From CAYFQV01 sp964413635 (GTDB lineage Bacteria > Spirochaetota > Spirochaetia > DSM-27196 > PWMO01): 7,936 nucleotides of DNA. The translations under genes were made by a program, and so were the position numbers. The stretch is taken from contig CAYPTH010000130.1 in NCBI GenBank assembly GCA_964413635.1, positions 1 to 7,936 of the forward strand. The letters run 5' to 3'. The notes under the pieces are model-generated. The model saw only the letters and a list, made by a program, of their open reading frames with translations. It had not been told where the DNA came from and did not search any database. Positions 1-7,109 of this stretch are shown one piece after another; the stretch's first letter is position 1, and every line of letters begins with the position of its first letter.

Positions 1-49
1 GGGCGCCCACGACTTGGCGAACACCCCCAATTCTGCGTACACATGGAGG

Positions 50-3000
50 ATGAGACGCGCCTCGGCCTTCGTGCTGTGTATCCTCGGACTGTTTGTGGTG
101 GGCTCCGGAGCGGCCGGAGCCCAGGAGTTCGGCAGGAATAAGGTCCGCTACGAGGACTTTGATTTCAACGTCCTCGAGACCGAGCACTTCAATGTGCTCT
201 ACTACGGAGGCTTGGAAGACGCCGCGAGCGAGAGCGCGCGGATGCTCGAGCGCTGGAACTCCCGCTTCGAGCGCCTCTTCGACCACTCACTGAGCACGCG
301 GCAACCCATTATTCTCTACGAGAATCACCCGGATTTTCAGCAGACGAATGTGATCTCAGGCCTCATCTCCCAGGGTGTGGGGGGCGTCACCGAAGGCCGC
401 CAGGGCCGTATTGTCGTTCCGTTGAGCCCCAGCAACACACAGAACAACCACGTTCTTGGTCACGAGCTTGTGCACGGCTTCCACTTCGATCTTCAGGAGC
501 AGTTCGTCGGCGGCGTGGGCTTTGTCTCGAACGTGCCGCTGTGGTTGATCGAAGGCATGGCGGAGTACGCGACCCTCGGGGCCAAGGATGCGCAGACCGC
601 CATGTGGTTGCGAGATGCCGTGGCCCGGGACGACCTCCCCTCGATACGCGTCATGGGACGCAAGCCCGAGTACAACCCCTACCGCTTCGGCCACGCCCTG
701 TGGGCCTACATGGGCTACGAGTTCGGCGACGACAAGCTGGGCGAGCTCTACAAACAGACGCTGCAGAACGGCTTCGGCCGCGCCGCCTCGAACGTTCTGG
801 AGGTCGATGTCAACGAGCTCAGCGATCGGTGGCACGATGATATGCGGAAGGTCTTCTCCCCCCAGATTCGCCGGCGCACACCGGCCGAAGAGATCGGTAC
901 CGCGCTCCTTCCCGATCAAGACGGCTTGGTGATCTCTCCCACCCTTCGTCACGACGGCACGTACGTGGCCTTCTTCGCCCAGCCCGACGTCTTCTCCCTC
1001 GAGCTCACCATTGCAGACACCCAAAGCGGCGAGATTCTCGGGCGTCTCTCCACCAGCGCTACGAGTCGCCATTTCGATCAACTGCGCTTCACCGACTCGA
1101 GCGGCTCCTTCTCGCCCGGCGGGGATCGTTTTGCCCTTGTGGTCCAGCGGCGGGGCAACAACGGAATTGCCATTGCCGACGTTCCAAGCCTCGACATCCG
1201 GGAGACGCTCTTCTTCGAAGAGGTGACCAGCATCTCTCACGTGGCCTGGCATCCCGACGGAGACCGCCTTGTCGTTGCGGGGACCCGGAACGGACGGGGC
1301 GATCTCTTCGAGGTCAGCCTGGCGGATGGATCTATCGAGGCGCTGACCTCTACCGGCTATTCCGATCTCCAGCCGAGCTACGACGAGGAAGGCGAGCGTT
1401 TGGCCTACGTCACCGACCGTGGGGATGACACCAAGCTCGAGGAGCTCGCCTTCGGTGCGACAAAGATCGCCATTCGCGACATAGACTCGGGGGCGGAGGA
1501 GCTCGTTTCCCTTCCCGGGGCGAGTAAGCACATCAATCCGCACTTTTCCGCCGACGGCCGGCACCTTTACTTTGTTGCCGACCCGGATGGTGTTGCCAAC
1601 ATCTATCGCCGCGACCTGACCACGGGCACCACCGTACGGTTGAGCAATGTCGCCACCGGAGTAACGGGATTCACCGATCTCGCTCCCGCCCTCTCGGTGG
1701 CGGGCGCAAACGATACCGCGGCCTTCACCGTCTTCGCAGAACGGGAGTACCGACTGCGAACGCTGGATCTCGCATCCCTCGAAGGCACCCCCGTCCTGGA
1801 GGACGAGCGCGCTTCGGGGGCCAATCTCACCCCTCCCGGATTCCGGAACTTCATTGTCTCGACCTACTTGGATCAGACACAGCGGGGCTTGATTGACGGC
1901 AAAGATTTTCGCGGATCCGACTACCGTCCTCACCTCCGTCTCACCTCGGTTGGGCAGGCAGCCCTCGGCGTGACCTTCAGCCGCTTCGGCGCCGGGGTAT
2001 ACGGCAGTGTGAACCTCAACTTTGCGGATCTGCTCAACAACCACACTGTGTCTCTGTACATGCAGCTTGCAGGGTCCACCATTGACCTTGGTGGCCAGGC
2101 GCTGTACTTCAACCAGCAGCGTCGTTTGGGGTGGGGAGCCGCCGCATCGCACACGCCCTACCGGAGTGTTTCGACCTCGCAGGAGGAGCGGACGGTTGAG
2201 TTGGATGACGGCTCGGAAACCGAGGCGCAAGTCACGACTCGAGTGATAGACCGCACCTTCGTCGACCGCGCCCAGCTCTTAGGCGAGTATCCGCTGTCGC
2301 AGAACCTTCGCTTCGAGTCGATCGGCGGCTATACCAGGATCAGCTTCCTAAAGGAGACGCAGGTCATTGCCGTGAAGGACGGAAGGACCCTCTTCGAAGA
2401 GAGCAAGAGGACGACGCCGGACGAGCCCTTGAATCTGGCGCAAGGCGGGCTGGCCTTCGTTGGCGACTACTCAAACGCGGGCTTCACCGGGCCCCTCAAG
2501 GGAACCCGTTTCCGCGCCGAAACCGATGCGAGCCTCGGCTCCCTCACCATTGTCAATTCGCGGCTGGACTTCCGGCAGTATGCATTTTTGCGTCCCTTTG
2601 GCTTCGCCTTTCAGGCCATTCACGAGGGCCAGTACCTTCAGGAGAATACGGACGGCCTCATTGGCCCCCTCAATCTCGGCTCCTCCTTCCACGTGCGCGG
2701 ATACTATCCGGGAAGCTATACGACCGATGATTGTGGAGAGGGTGCCGACTCCTGCCCCGAGTACGACCGCATCTTCGGCTCCCGGGTCCTCGCAGCGAAG
2801 GCGGAGGTCCGCCTCCCCGTTCTCGGGACGGAGCAACTCGGGCTCCTCCCCTTCCGCTACCTGCCGACAACGCTCTTCGCCTTCGCAGATGCCGGTGTTG
2901 CCTGGTACCCCGTGGCGCGGCCGGAGTGGCGTTGGGCGCGAGATAGCGACGCCCGCGTCCCCGTGGCGAGTGTCGGCGGAGGGGCGCGCTTCAACATCCT

Positions 3001-3094
3001 CGGCGCCTTCGTGCTCCAGGTCTACTACGCCTACCCGTTTCAACGCCCGAATCGGGGCGGGTACGTGAACATCGTCCTGGCTCCGGGATTTTGA
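50..3094 (+). CDS. Exported metallopeptidase-like / beta-propeller / Omp85-type barrel fusion protein
   Basis: This is a large multidomain envelope protein of 1014 aa from the ATG at 50. Residues 1-24 look like a signal peptide: MRR, then a hydrophobic core, then AGA before QEF. Residues 25 to about 270 resemble peptidase-MA-like gluzincins, with HELVH at 138-142 (two zinc ligands and the catalytic Glu) and WLIEGMAEY, whose E168 would be the third ligand. Residues about 285-600 hold TolB/PD40-like propeller blades (for example SPGGDR, WHPDGD, FSADGR). Residues about 620-1014 look like an outer-membrane barrel: alternating polar/hydrophobic strands, VRGY at 882-885 (the loop-6 motif of Omp85/BamA proteins) and a terminal Phe. 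No POTRA repeats are visible. Function is unknown; a surface or periplasmic protease or an outer-membrane assembly role is possible. The frame is open to the window edge. A TTG at 14 would add 12 residues, but ATG 50 gives the more normal signal peptide even though GGAGG (45-49) abuts it. No clear terminator follows. Confidence 0.85.
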   Translation: MRRASAFVLCILGLFVVGSGAAGAQEFGRNKVRYEDFDFNVLETEHFNVLYYGGLEDAASESARMLERWNSRFERLFDHSLSTRQPIILYENHPDFQQTNVISGLISQGVGGVTEGRQGRIVVPLSPSNTQNNHVLGHELVHGFHFDLQEQFVGGVGFVSNVPLWLIEGMAEYATLGAKDAQTAMWLRDAVARDDLPSIRVMGRKPEYNPYRFGHALWAYMGYEFGDDKLGELYKQTLQNGFGRAASNVLEVDVNELSDRWHDDMRKVFSPQIRRRTPAEEIGTALLPDQDGLVISPTLRHDGTYVAFFAQPDVFSLELTIADTQSGEILGRLSTSATSRHFDQLRFTDSSGSFSPGGDRFALVVQRRGNNGIAIADVPSLDIRETLFFEEVTSISHVAWHPDGDRLVVAGTRNGRGDLFEVSLADGSIEALTSTGYSDLQPSYDEEGERLAYVTDRGDDTKLEELAFGATKIAIRDIDSGAEELVSLPGASKHINPHFSADGRHLYFVADPDGVANIYRRDLTTGTTVRLSNVATGVTGFTDLAPALSVAGANDTAAFTVFAEREYRLRTLDLASLEGTPVLEDERASGANLTPPGFRNFIVSTYLDQTQRGLIDGKDFRGSDYRPHLRLTSVGQAALGVTFSRFGAGVYGSVNLNFADLLNNHTVSLYMQLAGSTIDLGGQALYFNQQRRLGWGAAASHTPYRSVSTSQEERTVELDDGSETEAQVTTRVIDRTFVDRAQLLGEYPLSQNLRFESIGGYTRISFLKETQVIAVKDGRTLFEESKRTTPDEPLNLAQGGLAFVGDYSNAGFTGPLKGTRFRAETDASLGSLTIVNSRLDFRQYAFLRPFGFAFQAIHEGQYLQENTDGLIGPLNLGSSFHVRGYYPGSYTTDDCGEGADSCPEYDRIFGSRVLAAKAEVRLPVLGTEQLGLLPFRYLPTTLFAFADAGVAWYPVARPEWRWARDSDARVPVASVGGGARFNILGAFVLQVYYAYPFQRPNRGGYVNIVLAPGF

Positions 3095-3146
3095 TGCGAC
3101 GGTGGCCCCCGACGACGCGCGTACCCGACGCACGCCGGCGCCGCAC

Positions 3147-3176
3147 TTGACCAAGCACCGCTTCTCGGCGCATTTT
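3147..3176 (+). promoter_or_regulatory. Possible sigma-70-type promoter for the thiamine operon
   Basis: TTGACC at 3147-3152 matches the -35 consensus at five of six positions. CATTTT at 3171-3176, 18 nt downstream, is a weak -10 (three of six). An overlapping alternative, TTTTAT at 3173-3178, matches four of six but with a 20-nt spacer. Initiation would fall near 3183, right at the 5' edge of the riboswitch, which is where it is expected. The call rests on the match and the position only. Confidence 0.4.
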
Positions 3177-3183
3177 ATGGGCA

Positions 3184-3264
3184 GTTACGGGGTGCTTTTC
3201 TGCAAGAAAGGCTGAGATCATACCCATTGACCTGATCCGGGTAATACCGGCGTAGGGAACGGTA
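3184..3264 (+). promoter_or_regulatory. TPP riboswitch aptamer (THI element)
   Basis: The conserved blocks of the thiamine pyrophosphate aptamer are present in order: ACGGGGTGC (3187-3195), GGCTGAGA (3210-3217), TACCC (3221-3225), GACCTGATCCGGGTAATACC (3229-3248) and GGCGTAGGGAA (3249-3259). The helices can be drawn. P2 pairs GGGT 3190-3193 with ACCC 3222-3225. P3 pairs 3194-3201 with 3205-3212 around a GCA loop. P4 pairs CCT 3231-3233 with AGG 3254-3256. P5 pairs CCGG 3237-3240 with CCGG 3247-3250. P1 is weak as drawn (GTT 3184-3186 with AAC 3258-3260). It lies directly upstream of thiB, so it should repress the transporter operon when TPP is abundant. Confidence 0.96.
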
Positions 3265-3289
3265 CTCTCCCTTCACGCGTATTCCTTGC

Positions 3290-3326
3290 AAAGCACCTCC
3301 CACAATGTGCATATGCACAAGGAGGT
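3290..3326 (+). promoter_or_regulatory. Riboswitch expression platform: Shine-Dalgarno-sequestering hairpin
   Basis: ACCTCC (3295-3300) is perfectly complementary to the thiB ribosome-binding sequence GGAGGT (3321-3326). Between them, TGTGCATATGCACA (3306-3319) is a perfect 14-bp palindrome that can form the inner stem, so the two arms make a long interrupted hairpin that hides the RBS. In competition, AAAGCACCTC (3290-3299) can pair with GGGGTGCTTT (3189-3198) of the aptamer over 10 bp with a single G-U pair. The two pairings exclude each other. No U-tract follows the hairpin, so control of translation rather than transcription termination is inferred. Confidence 0.75.
3319..3326 (+). promoter_or_regulatory. 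Ribosome-binding site of thiB
   Basis: AAGGAGGT is a near-perfect Shine-Dalgarno sequence ending 4 nt before the ATG at 3331. It fixes that ATG as the start. The in-frame TTG at 3286 and ATG at 3313 lie upstream of or inside the regulatory hairpin and have no RBS of their own. Confidence 0.85.
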
Positions 3327-3330
3327 ACGT

Positions 3331-4365
3331 ATGGTACGACGATTTTCTCTCTTCCTGCTTTCACTCGTGATCGCAGTGTTCACGGTTCCTGCGCTCTTCG
3401 CGACGGGAGCGCAGGAGGGCGACACCGCCCCAGGGGATGAATTGGTGGTCTACACCTATGATGTCTTCCCCGAGCCTCTGGCGGAGCTCGTCCGAACGCA
3501 CTTCAGTGAGGAGTACGGCGTCGAGGTCACCGTGGAGCGATTTGCGGACACCGGCCAGCTCTTCAACCAGGTGTACCTGCAGCGACGAGACCCGGAAGCC
3601 GATGTCGTAATCGGCTTGGACAACACCTACCTGGGACGAATCTACGATTCCGAGCTCTTCGAGCCCTATGAGCCGGCGAATTTGCAGCTCCGGGAGGACT
3701 TCCTTCGGCTGGATCAGGAAAACCGGGTGATTCCCTTCGACTTCGGGTACATCACCTTGAACTACGATAGCAATAGCATATCCGATCCGCCGCAGACCTG
3801 GGAGGAGCTCACGGCCGGTGCGTACAAGGACAGCATCGTTCTCATGAATCCGGCAACAGCTTCGCCCGGGCGCAACTTTCTCCTGCTCACAATTGCCGAG
3901 CTCGGCGAGGATGAATACACGGACTACTGGCAGCGCCTGAAGCCGAACGTGCTCACCGTGACGAGCACCTGGAGCGAAGGCTACGGCCTGTACACGCAAG
4001 GCGAAGCGCCGATCGTCTTGAGTTACTCCACGAGCCCGGCGTATCACCTAGCCTTCGAGGGTGTCGAGCGCTACAAGGCGCTCTATCTCAACGGCACGGC
4101 GTACGCCCAGATCGAGGTTGCAGGAATCACACGGGGCGCGGAGAACCGAAAGAACGCGGAGCACTTTATGGATTTCATTGTGAGTCCGGAGTTTCAGCGG
4201 GAGATTCCCATGAATCAGTTCATGTATCCCGTGCATCCCGAAGTCGAGCTCCCGGAGTCTTTCCAAGAGCTCCCGCAACCCGAACGGGTCGTCTCCTTGG
4301 ATGAGGAACGAGTCCAGCAGAACTTCTCCGACTGGTTGGACGCATGGGAAAAGGTAATGCGCTAA
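3331..4365 (+). CDS. thiB: Thiamine ABC transporter, periplasmic thiamine-binding protein ThiB
   Basis: This is the substrate-binding protein that captures thiamine (and, in characterised homologues, its phosphates) in the periplasm and delivers it to ThiP. It has 344 aa, close to the roughly 330 of enterobacterial ThiB. Motifs shared with the E. coli protein, compared from memory, are YTYD near the mature N-terminus, ADVVIGLDN, PFDFGYI, WSEGYGL, LSYSTSPAYH and MYPV near the C-terminus. The leader is MVRRF plus a long hydrophobic stretch ending LFATGAQEG. It has no lipobox cysteine, so a soluble periplasmic protein cut by signal peptidase I (about LFA/TGA) is inferred. This leader style is typical of spirochaetes. 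The TPP riboswitch directly upstream independently supports thiamine as the substrate. Its 3' end overlaps thiP by 22 nt. The start at 3331 is chosen for its RBS. Confidence 0.95.
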   Translation: MVRRFSLFLLSLVIAVFTVPALFATGAQEGDTAPGDELVVYTYDVFPEPLAELVRTHFSEEYGVEVTVERFADTGQLFNQVYLQRRDPEADVVIGLDNTYLGRIYDSELFEPYEPANLQLREDFLRLDQENRVIPFDFGYITLNYDSNSISDPPQTWEELTAGAYKDSIVLMNPATASPGRNFLLLTIAELGEDEYTDYWQRLKPNVLTVTSTWSEGYGLYTQGEAPIVLSYSTSPAYHLAFEGVERYKALYLNGTAYAQIEVAGITRGAENRKNAEHFMDFIVSPEFQREIPMNQFMYPVHPEVELPESFQELPQPERVVSLDEERVQQNFSDWLDAWEKVMR

Positions 4366-5969
4366 TTACGAGACCCGCCGTCCTGGCGGGTCTTATTGCG
4401 CTCGCCGCCGTCCTGGCCGCCCCGATTCTCTACTTCTTCGGGCGGGTCATTGCCGACTCGTCACTAGCGAAGCTGCTCCGGATGGCGGCGGACATCCTGA
4501 CAAGCGGAGAAACCGGGCGAATCGCGCTGTTCACAGTGGGGCAGGCGGCGCTATCGGCGCTGATCAGCCTGCTTATTGCGCTGCCCGGCGCCTACTTGTT
4601 GGCGCATCACCGCTTTCCCGGCCGGCGACTGCTCTATTCACTGTCCCTCCTCCCCTTCGTGCTCCCCAGCATTATCGTGGTCATCTGCATGATCAGCTTC
4701 TACGGTCGAAACGGTCTCATTAACCGACTCGGCCCCTGGGATCTGAACCTCGTGTACAACTTCGGCGGCATCATCCTGGCGCACGTCTTTTACAATTTCT
4801 CTTTGGCGCTCCGAATCATAGCCGACGGCTGGGCCGGGATCGATGCCAGATACGCCGAAGTTGGTAACAGCCTCGGCGATCGAGGCCTCGGCCTTCTCCG
4901 CCGCGTGACACTTCCCCTGCTTGTTCCCTCCCTGGTGAGCGCCTTTCTTCTGGTCTTCATCTACAGCTTTCTGAGCTTCGGCATCGTTCTTGTCTTCGGT
5001 GGCATTCAGTTCTCCACCTTCGAGGTGCAGATTTTCAAAGAAATGAACGTGAATCTGGATCTCGGCGCCGCCTCCATCTACGCCTTGCTCCAACTCCTCT
5101 TCTCTTTCGCCTTCATTTTCGGTGTAGCCCGTGGGGTGAGCCGGACGACCACCCAGCGTTCCCATGGGGCGCAGAGAAGGCTGCCCTCGTTGCGGAGCCT
5201 GCCGGTGCCGGCGCGCACGGGCGCGGTGATCTATCTCGGGTTCATTCTCCTCTTTCTCTTGGGTCCAATCCTCACCATGACTCTGCGAGCATTCACCTCA
5301 GAGGCCGGACTCGGCATCCAGAACTTCTCCGAGCTCTTTATCCCGGGCGCGAGCCCGCGAGACATTCCCTCGGTGATACGGAGCTCCCTAGGCGGCGTTA
5401 TTCTGCGGAGCGTCCTGATGGCGCTCGCGAGCGGCATCCTTACCATGGCGCTGACCGTCCCCCTGGTCCTTGCACTGCGGGGACGAAGAAGCCCGGGATT
5501 GGATTCCACTTTCCAGATCCCCATTGGCATCTCCTTCGTAACCTTGGCGCTGGGTCTCCGTCTCTTGTACGGTGGCGTGATTCCGCACGTGGTACTGGTG
5601 GTGCTGGGGCAGGCGTTTATTGCGTTTCCGATAGTCTTTCGAATCTTACGCAGCTCGGTGGAAGAGGTGCGGGACCACTACATCGAGTCCGGCGAGGCGC
5701 TCGGCGCGAAGGGTCTTCGACTCTCCCGGGATATCACTCTGCCCCTTCTGCGGCGGCCCCTCGTGAACGCCTTTGCATACAGCCTGGCCATTCCCTTTGC
5801 CGACTTGACGATCGTGCTGACCGTCGGCGCGGGCCGCATTGCAACGTTCCCGGTGGCGATTTACCGGCTCATTGGCTTCCGAAGTTTCGATGTCGCCCTG
5901 GCCCTCGGTGTTGTCTATCTCGCTCTGTGTCTCGTGCTCTTTCGGATAATAGATTCTAGCTCTCATTAG
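4344..5969 (+). CDS. thiP: Thiamine ABC transporter, fused double-domain permease ThiP
   Basis: This inner-membrane permease moves thiamine from ThiB into the cytoplasm. It has 541 aa, about the size of E. coli ThiP (roughly 536), and holds two tandem binding-protein-dependent permease domains in one chain. Hydrophobic segments run throughout, with a break near residues 265-290 that separates the halves. Each half carries an EAA loop, the ATPase docking site: EVGNSLGDRGLGLLRRVTLP from residue 172 and ESGEALGAKGLRLSRDITLP from residue 448. The ATG at 4344 lies inside the end of thiB and has no clear Shine-Dalgarno, so expression probably depends on translational coupling. Riboswitch control of thiB would then extend to thiP. 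No better ATG or GTG start exists nearby in this frame. An iron (FbpB-type) permease has the same fold, but the neighbours favour thiamine. Confidence 0.93.
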   Translation: MGKGNALITRPAVLAGLIALAAVLAAPILYFFGRVIADSSLAKLLRMAADILTSGETGRIALFTVGQAALSALISLLIALPGAYLLAHHRFPGRRLLYSLSLLPFVLPSIIVVICMISFYGRNGLINRLGPWDLNLVYNFGGIILAHVFYNFSLALRIIADGWAGIDARYAEVGNSLGDRGLGLLRRVTLPLLVPSLVSAFLLVFIYSFLSFGIVLVFGGIQFSTFEVQIFKEMNVNLDLGAASIYALLQLLFSFAFIFGVARGVSRTTTQRSHGAQRRLPSLRSLPVPARTGAVIYLGFILLFLLGPILTMTLRAFTSEAGLGIQNFSELFIPGASPRDIPSVIRSSLGGVILRSVLMALASGILTMALTVPLVLALRGRRSPGLDSTFQIPIGISFVTLALGLRLLYGGVIPHVVLVVLGQAFIAFPIVFRILRSSVEEVRDHYIESGEALGAKGLRLSRDITLPLLRRPLVNAFAYSLAIPFADLTIVLTVGAGRIATFPVAIYRLIGFRSFDVALALGVVYLALCLVLFRIIDSSSH

Positions 5970-5971
5970 GA
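5967..5971 (+). promoter_or_regulatory. Ribosome-binding site of thiQ
   Basis: TAGGA overlaps the thiP stop codon and sits 6 nt before the ATG at 5978, which makes that ATG the likely start. The in-frame TTG at 5972 directly abuts the site and is too close to use it. Confidence 0.6.
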
Positions 5972-5977
5972 TTGCTC

Positions 5978-6993
5978 ATGCTGACCTTGGACGGTGTTTC
6001 GCGCAGGTATGAAGACGGCTTTTCCATATCCCTCAGCCTCGAAGTTGCCCGGGGCAGCCTGGTCTCACTCCTCGGACCGAGTGGAAGCGGCAAGACGACG
6101 ACGCTCCGCTTCATTGCCGGCTTCGAGCAGCCCGATTCCGGCCGCATTGTGATTGAGGGCAAAGATGTAACTTCCACTCCGGCGGCGGATCGGCGGGTAG
6201 GATTCGTCTTTCAAGACTACACGCTCTTTCCCCACATGAACGTTTTCAACAACGTTGCCTACGGTCTACGCGTGCGAAAGACCGACGAGGATGAAATCCG
6301 AGAACGGGTGGAGCGCTTCCTCTCAGTTGTAGGGTTGCCGAAGTACGGCGCGCGGAGCGTCCACACCCTGTCCGGCGGAGAGCGCCAGCGGGTGGCCCTG
6401 GCCCGCGCACTGGTGATCGAGCCCGATGTGTTGCTCCTCGACGAGCCCTTCTCCTCTATCGATGCCATCCTCCGGCGGGATCTTCGGCGCGAGGTAATGC
6501 GCCTTCAGCGCAAGCTCGGCGTGACCACCGTCTTTGTTACCCACAGCCGCGACGAGGCCATGTCCATTGCCGATCACCTGGTGCTCATTCGAGACGGCGG
6601 CATTATCCAACAGGGTCCGCCCGAAGAGGTCTTTGCCGCCCCGACCAGCCGCTTTGCCGCCTCCTTCGTCGGCGACGCGAATTTCCTCGAGGGCTCTGTT
6701 GAAAGCCGCGGGGACCAGACGGTTTTTCACAGCTTCCGGCAATTCGTGCTGGNNNNNNNNNNNNNNNNNNNNNNNNNNNNNNNNNNNNNNNNNNNNNNNN
6801 NNNNNNNNNNNNNNNNNNNNNNNNNNNNNNNNNNNNNNNNNNNNNNNNNNNNTTCTTCGAGTACACCTGCCGGAGTAACGAGGCGGCGGAGAAGGAGTTC
6901 GTGGTCTACGCAGGGGCACACCGTGACATCGGCGACGAGGTTTACCTCGCCTTCACGCCGGAAGATGCGGTGTTGTTGCCCCTCGAAACATAG
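5978..6993 (+). CDS. thiQ: Thiamine ABC transporter ATPase ThiQ, interrupted by an assembly gap
   Basis: This is the cytoplasmic ATPase that powers ThiP. All nucleotide-binding motifs are intact: Walker A GPSGSGKT (residues 33-40), Q-loop Gln 79 in FQDYTLFPH, signature LSGGERQ (131-137), Walker B VLLLDEP with Asp155 and Glu156, and switch His189 in VTHSRDEA. Residues after about 225 (FVGDANFLEG) begin a TOBE-like accessory domain. A run of 100 N then breaks the gene after codon 258. Beyond the gap the reading frame that makes sense starts at 6853, runs 46 codons (FFEYTCRSNEAAEK through GDEVYLAFTPEDAVLLPLET) and stops at TAG 6991-6993. It is in a different phase from the upstream part, as expected if the gap length is arbitrary. 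Reading straight through the N run gives a spurious Arg/Ser-rich tail to 7084. The protein is longer than E. coli ThiQ (roughly 232 aa, without TOBE) and resembles the PotA/FbpC-type architecture. Confidence 0.9.
6753..6852. other. Assembly (scaffold) gap of 100 N
   Basis: Exactly 100 unresolved bases lie inside thiQ. A round 100 is the usual placeholder for a gap of unknown size, so distances across it are not reliable. If thiQ is intact, the real gap length must leave remainder 2 on division by 3, because 775 coding bases precede it and 138 plus the stop follow it. Confidence 0.98.
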
Positions 6994-7025
6994 GCTCGGC
7001 GCGTCGGTCTTGCGGCGCATCGACC

Positions 7026-7054
7026 TTGCCGCGCGGCCACGTGAGGCCTATCAT
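7026..7054 (+). promoter_or_regulatory. Putative promoter of the deaminase gene
   Basis: TTGCCG (7026-7031, four of six to the -35 consensus) and TATCAT (7049-7054, five of six to the -10) are separated by an ideal 17 nt. Transcription would start near 7061, about 50 nt before the deaminase ATG. This would allow expression independent of the riboswitch. It is a consensus match only, and read-through from thiQ is equally possible. Confidence 0.45.
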
Positions 7055-7094
7055 AGGAAGCTGGATGGGGCACGCCGCGGGTAAGGGACTTGCT

Positions 7095-7100
7095 GGAGGA
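7095..7100 (+). promoter_or_regulatory. Ribosome-binding site of the deaminase gene
   Basis: GGAGGA lies 9 nt before the ATG at 7110. It supports that start over the in-frame TTG at 7026, which would add 28 residues with no family resemblance and would lie upstream of the predicted transcript start. Confidence 0.7.
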
Positions 7101-7109
7101 CTGGCGGAA

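Noticed and set aside
356..2230. Long open frame on the minus strand opposite the first gene (624 codons)
   Set aside because: It is fully antisense to a gene with clear domains. Its translation shows no recognisable motif or signal, and long antisense frames are expected opposite GC-rich coding sequence.
3095..3146. GC-rich stretch after the first gene, considered as a rho-independent terminator
   Set aside because: Only short stems can be drawn (for example GCGT 3119-3122 with ACGC 3128-3131) and no T-tract follows.
2471..3154. Minus-strand open frame spanning the end of the barrel gene and the intergenic region
   Set aside because: It is low-complexity and Gly/Glu/Arg-rich, with no motif. 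It covers the well-supported C-terminal barrel coding sequence.
3295..3326. SD hairpin considered as an intrinsic transcription terminator of the riboswitch
   Set aside because: The stem is followed by ACGTATGGTACG rather than a run of T, and it ends at the RBS itself, so a translational mechanism fits better.
7026..7109. 28-codon N-terminal extension of the deaminase from TTG 7026
   Set aside because: It has no RBS, overlaps the predicted promoter and has no family similarity. ATG 7110 has a good RBS and matches the GuaD length.
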